In this document: positions 11,274 to 21,387 of the stretch, piece after piece | How positions within the stretch are numbered: the stretch's first letter is position 1 | How the letters are laid out: each line of letters begins with the position of its first letter | DNA from: Laccaria trichodermophora | Taxonomy: Eukaryota > Basidiomycota > Agaricomycetes > Agaricales > Hydnangiaceae | Reading direction: 5' to 3' | Assembly: GCA_018417955.1 (NCBI GenBank) | Contig: JACTVC010000014.1 | Location: 1,341,457-1,405,456, forward strand | DNA: 64,000 bases | Notes under the pieces: model-generated | Told to the model about the DNA's origin: nothing | Database searches by the model: none | What the model saw: only the letters and a program-made list of their open reading frames with translations | Program-made: the position numbers and the translations under genes

Positions 11274-13405
11274 TCAACGACGTCGTCCACCTCCACCACT
11301 GCCAAGAACAACAAGCTTAGCGCCCCGCTTCTTCCTCCCACCAGTAGCGCTCTCAAGCTCATGCCATGCTTCATCCATGTCCCACTGCTCAACCGTTGTC
11401 GCACTCACCCCACGATGGGACCCAGAGGCTGGCCGACCAGCCTGTGAAGGCGTCGAATGCAGAGCAGACGCAAAACTTCGTGCACCCCATGCACCCGTCA
11501 CAGGCGGAACCGAAACTGGTTCAGGTTGCACTACGACAACCGAAGGCCCCTCCAATGCTGAAAAGTCCTCTATCGGGTATTCCACTGGCTCGAGTGGAGT
11601 AGATGTCCAAGCAGCGGAAGAAACAGCAGAGTTATGCTTCTCCCGTTCCCTCTCCTCAGCCCTCGTACGCGCACGATCGTCCTTCCTGCCCTTCTCCTTG
11701 CGTCTTGCGATACGCATCTTCAATGGACCTTCGAAGTTCTTCAAGCCCTCTGAACCCACGACGCCCTCAAGATCAGCTTCAATGAACACGACATCGGCGC
11801 TTTCCGGCATGTGTGCGAGGTATTTGCACCGCTTGCGGAGATCGTCGTTGACGGTGCCCTCCGAGAGACTCTCTACTCGGATGGTTATGGAGTCGGGAAA
11901 AGATTGATAACCGCCAAAGTGCGACAGTAGGATCTTGATGTCTAAGGGGTGAAGAAAGATAGGAAGGCCGGATGCTGCTTGATAATAGTAGTAAGTTGAT
12001 GTTGTTGGTGGTGGTGGATTGAGGTTGCGACGCTGTTTGGGCGGATTGTTACGGCCTTGCAAAGTTCTTGGGTTACTTTCCTTTGGTGAAGCTGCTGCAG
12101 GAGTGGGAATCGGAGTGCTACCCCCCGACCTAATGGAAAGAAGTTCATGGGGTACCTCTGAGAGGGGTGGATGAGCGCGAGCTGCTTCTTCCTCCTTTTG
12201 GCGACGAGAATGGAATGACAAGCGTTCCTCAATTTCCTGTTGCCCACGCCGGGCTTTCTCGATCTGCTCTTTCAGTGCTGAGGTTTCGAGCACGGCAGCC
12301 TTCGCAATTTGATTCCGGACTTTCTGTTCCGCACCATCAATGAAGGATACACCTAGATCATCGTTCATTTCGACAAGCAGCCTGCGCTCCGAAGCAAGTT
12401 CGTCGAGGTTTCTTGTCAAGTCAGAGATGAGATACGCTGTTGTCGCAAGCATGAACTTTGAAAAGCTGAAGACATCAGGAAGAAAATGGAATGGGGCTTG
12501 GTGAGGAGGAAGCAGGTCAGAAGGCCAGGTGGGCGAGCGTGGCAAAGCTAAGGTGGTAATCTGAGGACGCTCAATGAGCCTCATTCGTAGTGATGAGCCT
12601 GCGCGGGGAACAGCCTCAAAGGTGTTATCTAGAGTCGAAGAGGAGGACGAAGCCTCCGCGCAAGGCTGGTCGATATCTTCGTCTACCTGAGTTGGGCCGT
12701 CGTACCACTTGACAGTCTTCAACTGTCGTTCGTTGACAGAGTCAAAGCATATCGGGCATCGCGCCCACTTGTTATCAGATGTACTCAAGTAGTGCAAAAT
12801 GCAAGAGAAGCAGAAGACCTGTGTCCATGCCCTAGCCAATCAGACTTTGGACAGAGAGAGACGAATTTCACTGACATGACCACATTTAGTCATGCGGGCT
12901 GCAGTGGGGGGAGAGAGGCATATTGGGCATGTTGTAAGCCCCTCTCCCTGGCCAGACGAATCTCCTGTTGCAATGGCAGAGGCCAGCGCGGAGGAGCGAG
13001 GGATGATAACCTGAAGAATATCCTGCCACTGGAAGAAGCTGCAAAAAGATAAGATGAATATAGCAAGATGACCCGGATTGAAATGTACGTGCATGTCTGG
13101 GTCTGCAAAATGCACGGTGTAATCCCCGTTGGGGTTCATGACGAACCGATACTGTGCATTGACGAACCCTACGCATGGGTGTTAGTTGAGATCGGTGATG
13201 ATAGGGAAAAACACATACGCTCCTTATTCCATACACCTTGGGAAGTACCTGACTTCCTGCTCCTCCTCGGGATGTTGGTCAGAGGCCTTGTCTGCCGTGG
13301 AGGAAGGGTGAAGTTTAAAAGATGATTCAAGTTGACAGATTGGTTTGCGGCCATCTTGGAAACACGACTTGGGGTGTTTGGTTGCAGGATAGGAGTGCTC
13401 GTCAT
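11274..13405 (-). CDS. RING-finger protein, RNF10/Mag2-like E3 ligase
   Basis: Four exons: 13405-13219, 13168-13089, 13028-12876 and 12818-11274, about 654 residues. The RING domain spans exons 3 and 4: CPICLSPPTAARMTKCGHV then FCFSCILHYL...WARCPIC, a C3HC4 finger. Upstream blocks LNHLLNFTLPPRQ, VWNKERFVNAQYRFVMNPNGD and WQDILQVI, and the later ASGLPIFLHPLDIKILLSHFGGY, are the arrangement of RNF10 and yeast Mag2. RNF10 is known to ubiquitinate 40S ribosomal proteins in animals; the same role here is inference. The tail is charged and ends in a Gly/Arg run. The open frame of exon 1 extends to 13483 but without an ATG; 13405 is the first ATG, 13354 an alternative. It is divergent from WBP11. 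Confidence 0.88.
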
Positions 13406-13567
13406 TGGATACGATGATGGCGGCAACGAGCGTACGATGTGCAATGGCTCGCTCCCCTTGGTGGGAAGCGTTGGGGAAGCCAACGACCGATGTCATGACC
13501 ATGACCTTGACTATTCAAGGTGACTCAAAGTCACACGTGCACGGGTCCGCGCGTAATCCAGACTACC
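13406..13567. promoter_or_regulatory. Bidirectional promoter, RNF10-like / WBP11
   Basis: Only about 160 bp separate the chosen start codons of two divergent genes, so both promoters must share this segment. It contains a CACGTG-type E-box core within TCACACGTGCACGG near 13530. No TATA box is evident. Confidence 0.5.
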
Positions 13568-15342
13568 ATGGCAAAAAAGTCACTCAATCCTGCAGACTCT
13601 TTCCGTGAGTACACCCTTTTCAGACCCGTATCAACGCTCACAGAAATTATCAGGGAAGGCGCAGCGTAAAAAGGAATTGAAAAAGGCAAGAACTCTTCAC
13701 TATCGCAAGCCATCATCGCCATAACATTCATCTTTGTAGTAGAATAAGGCCGAACGTTCTAAAGCGCGAGATTTTTCTCTCGTTAAGAAGGATACTCATG
13801 GTATGCAACTCCAGTGGAATATACACGTGTCCTCAACTTGTCACAGACCTCGAAGACGAAATCGAGCGGCTGGAAGGCGCTGCAAAGACGTCCAACGCCG
13901 ACCCGGATAAATTAGCGGAACTCAAAGCTGAACTAGAAAAGATCAACAGAAAGAAAGCAGAATATGTTGCTGAGCATCCAGAACAGCGACGTCTCGTCTA
14001 TCGACCTCGCAGAAAAGAAGGAGAGAAGGAGGAGGAGATAGTCTTGCCAACCAGAAGGTTGTTCCGCAAGAACGGGCTTCCCCGACATCCAGAGCGAAGT
14101 ATCTACTATGACCCTGTGATGAACAAGTTCGGTGTCGCTCCTCCTGGGATGCCCTACATGGAAAGGCGTGAGTTCAGCCCTGCTGTTTGCCTTCGTGAGC
14201 CTAACTCTCCCGAAATGCAGCTCTTTTACCAGGTGAAGTTGACAGCGACGAAGAGATGGAAGAAGGTATACCTCCAGATTCCCCGTTTTTACAAAAGCTC
14301 ATGCTTCGTGCAGACGAGGATGATATTCCAATGCCAGAAGGCCTTCCACCGGGGTCAGAATTGGTTACTGACGACGACGATATTCCCATGCCAAACGGTC
14401 CACCCCCAGGACACAATACAGTCGAAGGTTGGTTAGATGCTCCGATTAAAAGTTCTGCAATTTCACCGCCTTCCAGAACTACCACATCTACCACCCAATA
14501 TGGCCGCACCCCCAGCCCCATCAGTCAACAGTCTTCCGCCCCCGCCTCCACCCCCTGGATATCCGCCCAACCTTTCACCATTCGGTATGCCTTTGGGAAG
14601 TTCACTCCCTCCACCACCGCCAGGCGGCTTTCCTCCCAACGGCTCGTCACTACCACCCCTGCTGCCAGGTTCCACAGTTGGACACTTTCCTCCTCCACCC
14701 CCGAATTGGCCTGTCAACTTCCCCCCTCCGCCACCTCCAGGATATCCAGCAATGGTACCTCCTGGCTTCCCACAGTTTTCAAATTTCCCCCCTCCTCCTC
14801 CATTTAATCCAAACTCAATGCCACCTCCTCCACCAGGTTTCTTTCCCCGACGTACTCAGTCGTCATCCTCAGTGCAAGATCCACTTTCTTCTATCCCCCA
14901 TCAAACCTTCCAGGCACATCGAGCCACTCAATTGGCCGCTCCACATCCCTCTTTGCCTCCAAAACCTACGAGTAATACACAAACACCTCCTCAACCACAA
15001 GCATCTGAAGCGGAGCTTGCCGCTGCAACTGTGTTTGCTGCTCCGCAACTACGAGACTTCAAGAAAGAGGCGACGGCATTCGTACCCACAACGGTCAAAC
15101 GCAAAAAGGCTGCGGCTGCGAGTACTCCATCTTCGGGTGTGAATGCCGCGCCGTCGCTTGGTGAACCGGCGAATGATGCGGAGATGAATGTGGATGCAAG
15201 GCCTGATCTGCTGAGTACGTTGAAGAACCAGTTTGGGCCCTCTCCCGGTTCACAGAAAGCCTCAACGAAACAAGACAAGGTGGATTCAAAGCGAAAGGAT
15301 GATTACGATCGATTCGTTGAAGAGATGGGTGATATTCTGTAG
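13568..15342 (+). CDS. WBP11: WW-domain-binding protein 11 homologue, splicing factor
   Basis: Six exons, 13568-13604, 13654-13685, 13743-13800, 13847-14167, 14233-14427 and 14477-15342, give 502 residues. The N-terminus (MAKKSLNPADSFRKAQRKKELKKNK) and KKDTHDLEDEIERLE match the Wbp11 N-terminal domain. The middle carries RHPERSIYYDPVMNKFG and acidic DDIPMPxGxPPG repeats. The C-terminal half is a run of polyproline segments (PPPPPPPGYPP type, residues ~220-330) that would bind WW domains. The end, DDYDRFVEEMGDIL, is the conserved Wbp11 tail. The protein acts in the nucleus with pre-mRNA splicing factors. Intron 2 starts with GC (AAG|GCAAGA), a GC-AG intron. An in-phase alternative with GT was not found. 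Confidence 0.92.
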
Positions 15343-15525
15343 CAGATATGTAGATATCGATGTTGAACCATGTTTTGTCAGTATGAACGAATTGGCGGTC
15401 CGAGTGCGACAAATGGAAGCGAGGCTTGCCCCAAGTCGCCTCGAGGCATCTCCTTTCCCCTTCTATAACTACGTCTCGGATTTGCATTCGGGACTTGAAG
15501 TGGTCCTCCTCTTCAAACTGGATTG

Positions 15526-16878
15526 ATGAGCTCCAGCCAGACTATTCTACTTCGACCACGGCCCCTCGCCAAGTTTTCCGGTGCCTTCCTTCTACTACCT
15601 CTGCTACCCCACCCCAAGCCGTTGAGACCTCTCCCGGCTGAACTATGGTCTCAGATATTTGCCTACGCCCTGGCTTCTGAGGAAGCCAAGTGGTCATGGT
15701 CTCTTCTGAGAGTGTGCAAAGGATTCAAGGTCTGATATATTTGCATTTCTCCTTCAACCTCATTCAACAAATTTTAACACCTCAACTGCACACAGGAAGT
15801 CGTACTCCCGCTGATATATTCCAATATCTGCCTTGATCAAGTCTCAACCTTACAACAGTTTCATGATCTGCTACACAATGCGGACCAAAAATGGGATTCC
15901 ATTCGACGAATACCCTACTCAACGCCAGGCCGCTGGGTACAGGTCCTAGACCTCTCCAGTATTGCTTTCACCGGGCAACCCCAGGCTCTTCTTCTTGACT
16001 CGGTCCTGGCGCGTTTATTTACAGTGCTACCCTTCCTCTCTACCCTCTACGTCAATCCTTCATTCGTGCTCAGCCGTAGGGTTCTATCCTCACTCGCTGA
16101 CCGTGAAGGAGCAACCAATATCCGCATACTTGGAGGGCTTAGCTACGTCCCTCCACCTTCCCCTACTCCCAGTGATGATCCATTTGTCCAGCTGCTTCGG
16201 TGCTGTCCCAACTTGGAGGAGTTGGAAATCGTTGGACAAGGCTTGGACCCCGCTGAGCTGGAATTCAATTTTCATGGGTTACAGTTACCTCCAATGGACT
16301 ACTTCCGGCCGATTCGCCTACCTAACCTGCGTATATTATCTCTGGTTTCCATGCACGCCTCTCCCCTCATGCTTGCCTTACTCCACTCTCCTCTACCATC
16401 TCTTCAAAAACTTACAGTTACCCCTTATGATGACGTACCATATCCCGCATCTCTCGTTACCCACCTGATTTCTACTCATGGAGAGAACCTCCGGTCTCTC
16501 ATTCTTTTCGCACCTAAATCATGGCCAGCACGAAACCACCCTTCGCCGCATAATGTTATGGATTATACCCCTAACCTTCACCACCTCTCCCTCGAGAATC
16601 CTCTCCCGAATATCTCCTTACAGGAGAATCATGCATTACAAATCCTCTCCATCCCTCGGCCCAAGGCTGATTTCTGGAGAGTGTTGGAAAGGGCACTACG
16701 CCACTTACCCAATCTCGCAGTTCTTCGTGCGAGGGATGTTCGGTGGTTGAGAAAAGGAATGGGGTCTATGGCCCAAGAAGCTGGTGTTCAAGGGGAGATG
16801 AAGGAGTGGCGGAGAAGACTTAGGAGATGGGGAATACGCCTGCTTGACGCTGACTGGAATGAGTCGGAGAATGAGTGA
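15526..16878 (+). CDS. F-box/LRR-like protein
   Basis: Two exons, 15526-15729 and 15796-16878, give 428 residues. The N-terminus has an F-box-like segment, PLRPLPAELWSQIFAYALASEE then WSLLRVCKGFK, with the intron just after it. The rest repeats leucine-rich strands (FLSTLYVNPSF, LEELEIVGQGL, LPNLRILSLVSM, SLQKLTVTP, NLHHLSLENPL, NLAVLRARDV). The C-terminus is basic, then acidic (WRRRLRRWGIRL...NESENE). A likely substrate receptor for an SCF ubiquitin ligase; the target is unknown. The start codon is the first ATG; an upstream in-frame TTG was not used. Confidence 0.85.
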
Positions 16879-17290
16879 GATATACTCCTGACGTGTACCA
16901 TCATGCCACATCTACGGTTCTAGCCTCTATTAAAAAAAGACTATCCCCACTCGCCAGCACGATGTGATGAGTAGCTTATATCAAAGTATAAAATGTCTAT
17001 TCCTTGGGTATCGAGAGGAATCCCCGAAGACGGTCGACGAGCATATCCCAGCAAACATCTTTCTCACTCGTCGCAGCGTTTTGCGCCAGCCCTTCTAGAG
17101 GGAATCCCCCAGCTGTCGTCTTTTTAGATCCGAAACCCACTCCAGAACAATCGCAAAGAATGTCCATCAGCCTACGACGGCGTTTGTCTTCCCTCCAGAA
17201 TTATTGGCAGAGAACGATATTACCGAACTTTACGTCATTCGATACTTCGCAGCAAACGGCATCGAAGTATCCCTTTGTGGGCATGCTACG

Positions 17291-17395
17291 CAGTGATGAG
17301 TCGATTGGTATATCTCGATCCGGATCGCCGATACCCGCAGGCTTCTTTTTGAAACCGCGGTAGACGGAGTTGCATCCTCCTTTGAAGAAGCATCG
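17291..17395 (+). repeat. Left terminal inverted repeat
   Basis: Matches the reverse complement of 20110-20218. The stretch 17300-17335 is identical to the complement of 20174-20209 (36 of 36 bases). The outer 9 bases and the inner part are diverged but aligned. The core contains the palindrome CGATCCGGATCG. Confidence 0.85.
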
Positions 17396-18130
17396 TCAAT
17401 TCGTAGATAACCGCGAAATAATAATGAAAATAGCTAGTTATTCAATACATAGGCAAGAGGTATAACATCGTTGTAAAGACACTGATAAGTGTTTCGGACT
17501 CTGCCGAGGTATTACATAAGTCTGAAGTCACGCATTCCGTGCCCCTTCCGTATGTTTTCCGACGCGCCATACCAGTTCAACTGACGCTCCTCCATCCTAA
17601 GTGAACGGGAACACAGGAAGATGCAAAGGTCGACGTCTGAGGTTCCCATGTACACAATAACATGTATGTCTTTCAAAATTTCGGAGGAAATTGTTACTAC
17701 GAACATTGCTGACCGTCAGACAGCCCTACTACGGCCATGGCCATCGATGGGGGGTTGCCTTTGCGATGGACCCTAGTTGCCGCACTAGATCTTACTATCT
17801 CGTAGGGGCCTTCACGCATTTGAGGTGGTGCGCATAAGGACGGGCAATCCACGTCATCGATTTCGACATAATCAGGTGGACCCGTAAATCTTGGTGGGAA
17901 CGAAACTCGAATACGACGGAAACCGAATGCTGGAACGGCTGTATTTTGTGAGTTACAGTATTGCTATACTATGCAATATAGGGAATACTCATGACGCGAG
18001 GTTTGCCAGCTGAGGCGCATCCGGACATCAAAAAGCCATTGAACTAATTAAATTTTTTTTCTGGGGGAGGGGGCAAAAGCTCGCGGTTCGTCCTTGCAAC
18101 TACGTCTACTGATCAACTGATGCCTTTCTT

Positions 18131-18620
18131 AGATGTGCTGAGTCGCCTCTCTGCGAGGCCTGCGAACAAGCCAACAAAATGGTCGAACACCACTTGCAGG
18201 AGTGTCCAACATACGAAAACCATTGCAATGTATTCCGAGCAGCAGTCCACCGGAGAATGGATTCGATTTCTAAGGTCTTATGGGATCCAAAGATGCTTTC
18301 CCGGCTGTTCGAATACATCGCAAGATAAAGCATTTCGCTGACCAGTGCGGCGACCTCGCTTAACCCTAGTGCTTTCTCCTCTCCTCCCCCGCTCCTCCCG
18401 AATTCCCCTTCCCTTCTCCCCCTTCCTTTCTTCCCTTCTCTATCTTTCTTATTTATTTGTCCGCTTCGTACGTTACTAGCATCTATTCTATTCTAAATGG
18501 CCACCGCTGCCATATTATTATTGCCCTACGCACTGCACCTGCAGCCCACCTTTTCGGATTAGCAGACCCCTCGCATATTGGATAGACTTGCACGTAAACA
18601 GTTGTCGTATGTAAGTTCCA
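18131..18620 (+). mobile_element. 5'-truncated LINE (non-LTR retrotransposon) 3' end
   Basis: From 18131 an open frame of 65 codons to TAA 18326-18328 encodes a CCHC-type knuckle (CEACEQANKMVEHHLQEC: CxxC-8-H-4-C) followed by a short helical tail. This is the usual C-terminal end of the reverse-transcriptase protein of fungal LINEs. A pyrimidine-rich stretch of roughly 120 nt (about 18370-18480) and further non-coding sequence follow, as in a LINE 3' untranslated region. Nothing of the reverse-transcriptase core is present, so this is a 5'-truncated insertion. The right boundary is approximate. Confidence 0.65.
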
Positions 18621-19186
18621 ACATACGCCCCAATGAATAGAAGAAAAAAACTGTTGTCTTTCAAAGCACGGCCCAAGGATAAACATACCGGGAGTTCATT
18701 TCAATTTTGCATCTCCAGCCCCGAGAGTCTTACTCCGCTGGATGCCTGGAAGGCCTCTCCACCGAGCTCAAATGGTAACGAGCAGTCCCATCGTGAAATC
18801 AATCGCGACAGTGTTAATTTAACCATCCTGCGTGCAATTATCCGCGGGTGGCAAGACCACAGTGCTTTGCGCAGCCTTGAACTCCATTCCCATCAAGGTA
18901 GACAGTCTATACACTGGATATGACATCAACCCATTTTTATAAATTCAGGCGCTCCGTCAACTGAGCAGATTTGTTTTCCTGACCTACCCGTTAGCTTCAA
19001 GCTTATCCCTCTTCAAGTCTGAGTTCAGCATCGTACCGCACGTCAAGAACCAGACCTCACATTAGCTGTATAAAATGGTGAGTTTGGCAATCTTTCCAAC
19101 AATTTCCTACTCACTGTTTATCCAGATATAGGTAGTCCCCCTACCGATCCATCAACGCTGTCATCAGAGCTAGCATACAAGGCCAG

Positions 19187-19663
19187 ATGGGACTTTTCTG
19201 CCACATTCCAGCAGAATCAATGGCAGGTGAAATGGCGAACCTAAGCTATGGGACGAACCATCTTACAGAGAGGTCGTTCTTGGGGCAATTCATAAATGAG
19301 AGTGGGCAAGATCGTGAGCCCGAGATTTGGGCTAAGCACATTGACTTTGAACCATCATGTGCTAAGGGCAATTTGAGTCAGAACACGGGTGTTGGAACTG
19401 ACTGCGTGCAAGATGACAAGACCAAAAGTTGGACTAAGGTCGTTGTTGTCGAACCATCGCATGCCGTGGAACAGTACCCATCCAGCTGTTATTCCGAGCT
19501 AGCGGGGGCTTTGGAGATGTCGTCCAACACTGCACGGCTAGTCTCCGGGCATGGACCAAGCACAAAACCTATATTCGACCTATTAGCACAGAAAACCCTC
19601 ATCGCCGTCCAACATACCTTTTCCGGAGACACAGAAACCTCTTTCATTCCCTATAATCCTTGA
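19187..19663 (+). CDS. Hypothetical protein inside the TIR element
   Basis: A 158-codon frame from ATG 19187. No family is recognised. Two segments look like a diverged internal repeat: KHIDFEPSCAKGNLSQ and KVVVVEPSHAVEQYPS. No signal peptide, no membrane segment. It may be captured gene sequence or chance; an upstream ATG at 19076 followed by GTGAGT could provide a first exon, but the joined frame does not continue cleanly. Confidence 0.25.
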   Translation: MGLFCHIPAESMAGEMANLSYGTNHLTERSFLGQFINESGQDREPEIWAKHIDFEPSCAKGNLSQNTGVGTDCVQDDKTKSWTKVVVVEPSHAVEQYPSSCYSELAGALEMSSNTARLVSGHGPSTKPIFDLLAQKTLIAVQHTFSGDTETSFIPYNP

Positions 19664-20098
19664 GCACACAATTACTAGTAGCGCAATGAAGGACGCTCTG
19701 TGTGAGTCAATGATAAACTATTGTCATTATGAATAGCTAACGATTTACAAGATCCTCGCAAGCACATAGTTTAGCATATGGTACTGGAAGAACATGTCGT
19801 TAGGAGATGAAGAGACAAAAATGAAGCTGATAGACACACACAAGTTACAACATATCTAGGAGCCGCAGGAACTCATGTGGCTGTGACGATAGGGCTTCAC
19901 AATGTAATCCATACCATCTCGTGTTTACAGACAGCGCAGCTCCCGCTGAATCGTTAGCGCCGACAGGATTATGCTGATCAGATGTTGCGAGACATCATAC
20001 ATCACACGTGTTTGGTTTGAATGTAGAGAAACAAACAATAGCGGTAAATAATAATATTACAATAATGATAATGTTCTAACTTCTCGTTAAGTTCTTAG

Positions 20099-20215
20099 CT
20101 AGGTATCTGCTTCTGCGACTTCTACAGAGCAGGCTGCAACTCCGGCTACCGCGCTTTCAAAAAGAAGGCAGAAGGTATCGGCGATCCGGATCGAGATATA
20201 CCAATCGACCTATAA
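20099..20215 (+). other. Candidate last exon of a small Cys-rich peptide, in the right TIR
   Basis: A well-formed intron (donor GTAAAT at 20044, branch-like TTCTAAC near 20075, acceptor TTCTTAG at 20098) precedes an open frame of 38 codons ending in TAA 20213-20215. It reads LGICFCDFY, GCNSGYRAFKKKAEGIGDP and DRDIPIDL. The left TIR, read outward on the minus strand, keeps nearly the same words (GCNSVYRGFKKKPAGIGDP, DRDIPID). An upstream coding exon could not be identified. Confidence 0.3.
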
Positions 20216-20218
20216 CTC
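20110..20218 (-). repeat. Right terminal inverted repeat
   Basis: Inverted partner of 17291-17395. The element's last bases here (complement GAGTTATAGG) differ at several positions from the left end (CAGTGATGAG), so the extreme ends have decayed or the pair is old. Confidence 0.85.
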
Positions 20219-20960
20219 CATGCTACGTAGCCTACGTTGGCCTTGGCCAAGGTCTCCTTTCTCAATCAGGAATGGCTTCGATAAGCGTGCTTCAGTTTTG
20301 TACGCACATGGAGGGGATTGTGGCAGCTAGGAGAGTTGAGGATGGACGCGTCGAGATTGAGTTCCCTACGGGCACCACAACGGAGCTATCTCAGGAGGAG
20401 AAATCCAGAATAACTCCGTTGATCGACAAGGCTTTTGGACGGGAGGTTGTCATCAACTATCTAGGTGCCAGTGGGCCTCCCTACGAGCATGGTAAGATGT
20501 GCACACATTGGGTTTATCCTGCTGTCGAATTTGTTAGCATAGCGCTCCTTCTCATTGAGCTGGACGAAGAAGAGAACCTTGAAGAATGTCAAGTGGACGT
20601 AGAAGCGTTTGTCAGTCCCAGTCAATGTAATTCAAACAATCTGACTTTTATTCAGCGCAACACTGGCTACGAAATAAATGCCGTTACAACGACGTCTTCG
20701 AGCGAAAATGAAGCCCTTGGTTCCCGTATTTTTTCTTCAACGATGATTTTGAATGGCGAGGACGAGGTCTGTGGCACTGCGCACTGCGTAATGGGCCTTA
20801 TTGGTGCCAAAAGCAAGGGGTTCCATCTGGGGAAAGCGTTTAAGCAAAGCAGGTCAGCCCCCGAGGTGGTGACTTGATATTGAGCTTGGATGAGGAGGCG
20901 AAGCGCATGAAGTTGGTTGGAGAGGCTGCCATCACCGGCGTGGGAGATCTATGTTTTTAG

Positions 20961-21387
20961 AAATTGATGAGGCTCTTTGCTCCCGCCAGTGGACATCCAT
21001 ATCTTGACACATACTTAGCGTATAGTAGTTCCTCTCCATTTCTTGTCAGTGTTTATCCCACTTTCGCCTTTCTTTGTAGTTTTCATGTCGATGCCAAGCT
21101 TCTCTTTTCCACTTATGTCTTCGCGCACTGCCATCGTGGATTAAGTACCTTGACGCTCATTGTTTGTGTGATTCTTGTTAAATAACGAGTGAGGTCGTAT
21201 GTAGTCTTCCGGTATCAGTGGGAGGGGTCGACAGTGATGCATTGATGCTCCGCCATAACCGATGTATATCATTCCGGATCCACCATCTTCAGAATTTGAT
21301 GTGATGAGTAAGGCCAAAAAATGACTCGAACACCTCTTTTCTTAAAAGCAAGGGCTAAGGAGTAGGATAAGCCTCACAAACAAGAAC
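20961..21387. other. Intergenic between the two PhzF copies
   Basis: No supported gene. A short pyrimidine-rich plus-strand frame (20964-21185) has no recognisable coding pattern. Confidence 0.45.

Larger units (their letters stand above)
17291..20218. mobile_element. TIR element with 9-bp target duplication (MULE-like, non-autonomous)
   Basis: The 9-bp word CATGCTACG occurs at 17282-17290 and again at 20219-20227, exactly where the PhzF homology stops and resumes. Between the two copies lie 2,928 bp bounded by inverted repeats of about 105 bp. Long terminal inverted repeats with a 9-bp duplication are what Mutator-like elements leave; hAT elements duplicate 8 bp. No transposase is recognisable inside, so the element would be non-autonomous. 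It has itself accumulated other DNA: a LINE 3' end (18131-18620) and unassigned open frames. Class assignment is by structure only. Confidence 0.75.
16993..20960 (+). pseudogene. Broken PhzF-like gene, split by an insertion
   Basis: The two halves, 16993-17290 and 20219-20960, match the intact paralogue at 21388-22375 along its length. The damage is plain. The paralogue's ATG (MSNQASFSLVAAF) corresponds to ATA at 17044. About a dozen bases are missing after the DPKPTPE block. A 2.93-kb element sits inside the GHAT motif codons at 17290/20219. A single missing base near 20844 shifts the frame so that the last ~40 codons are lost. The intron in front of the NTGY motif is still recognisable (GTCAGTCCC...TTCAG). 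PhzF-type enzymes are isomerases/epimerases of the diaminopimelate-epimerase fold. This copy cannot make a functional protein; an ATG at 20272 leaves a residual 201-codon frame. Confidence 0.9.

Noticed and set aside
13169..13483. Longer N-terminus for the RNF10-like gene beginning at 13483
   Set aside because: That codon is TTG and an in-frame stop lies just upstream (13495-13493), so the first ATG at 13405 was used.
17512..17706. Minus-strand frame with VIVYMGTSD and LNWYGASE, reminiscent of the C-terminus of serine carboxypeptidases (S10)
   Set aside because: Only a short, gapped resemblance; the flanking translated sequence shows none of the other S10 motifs, so chance similarity cannot be excluded.
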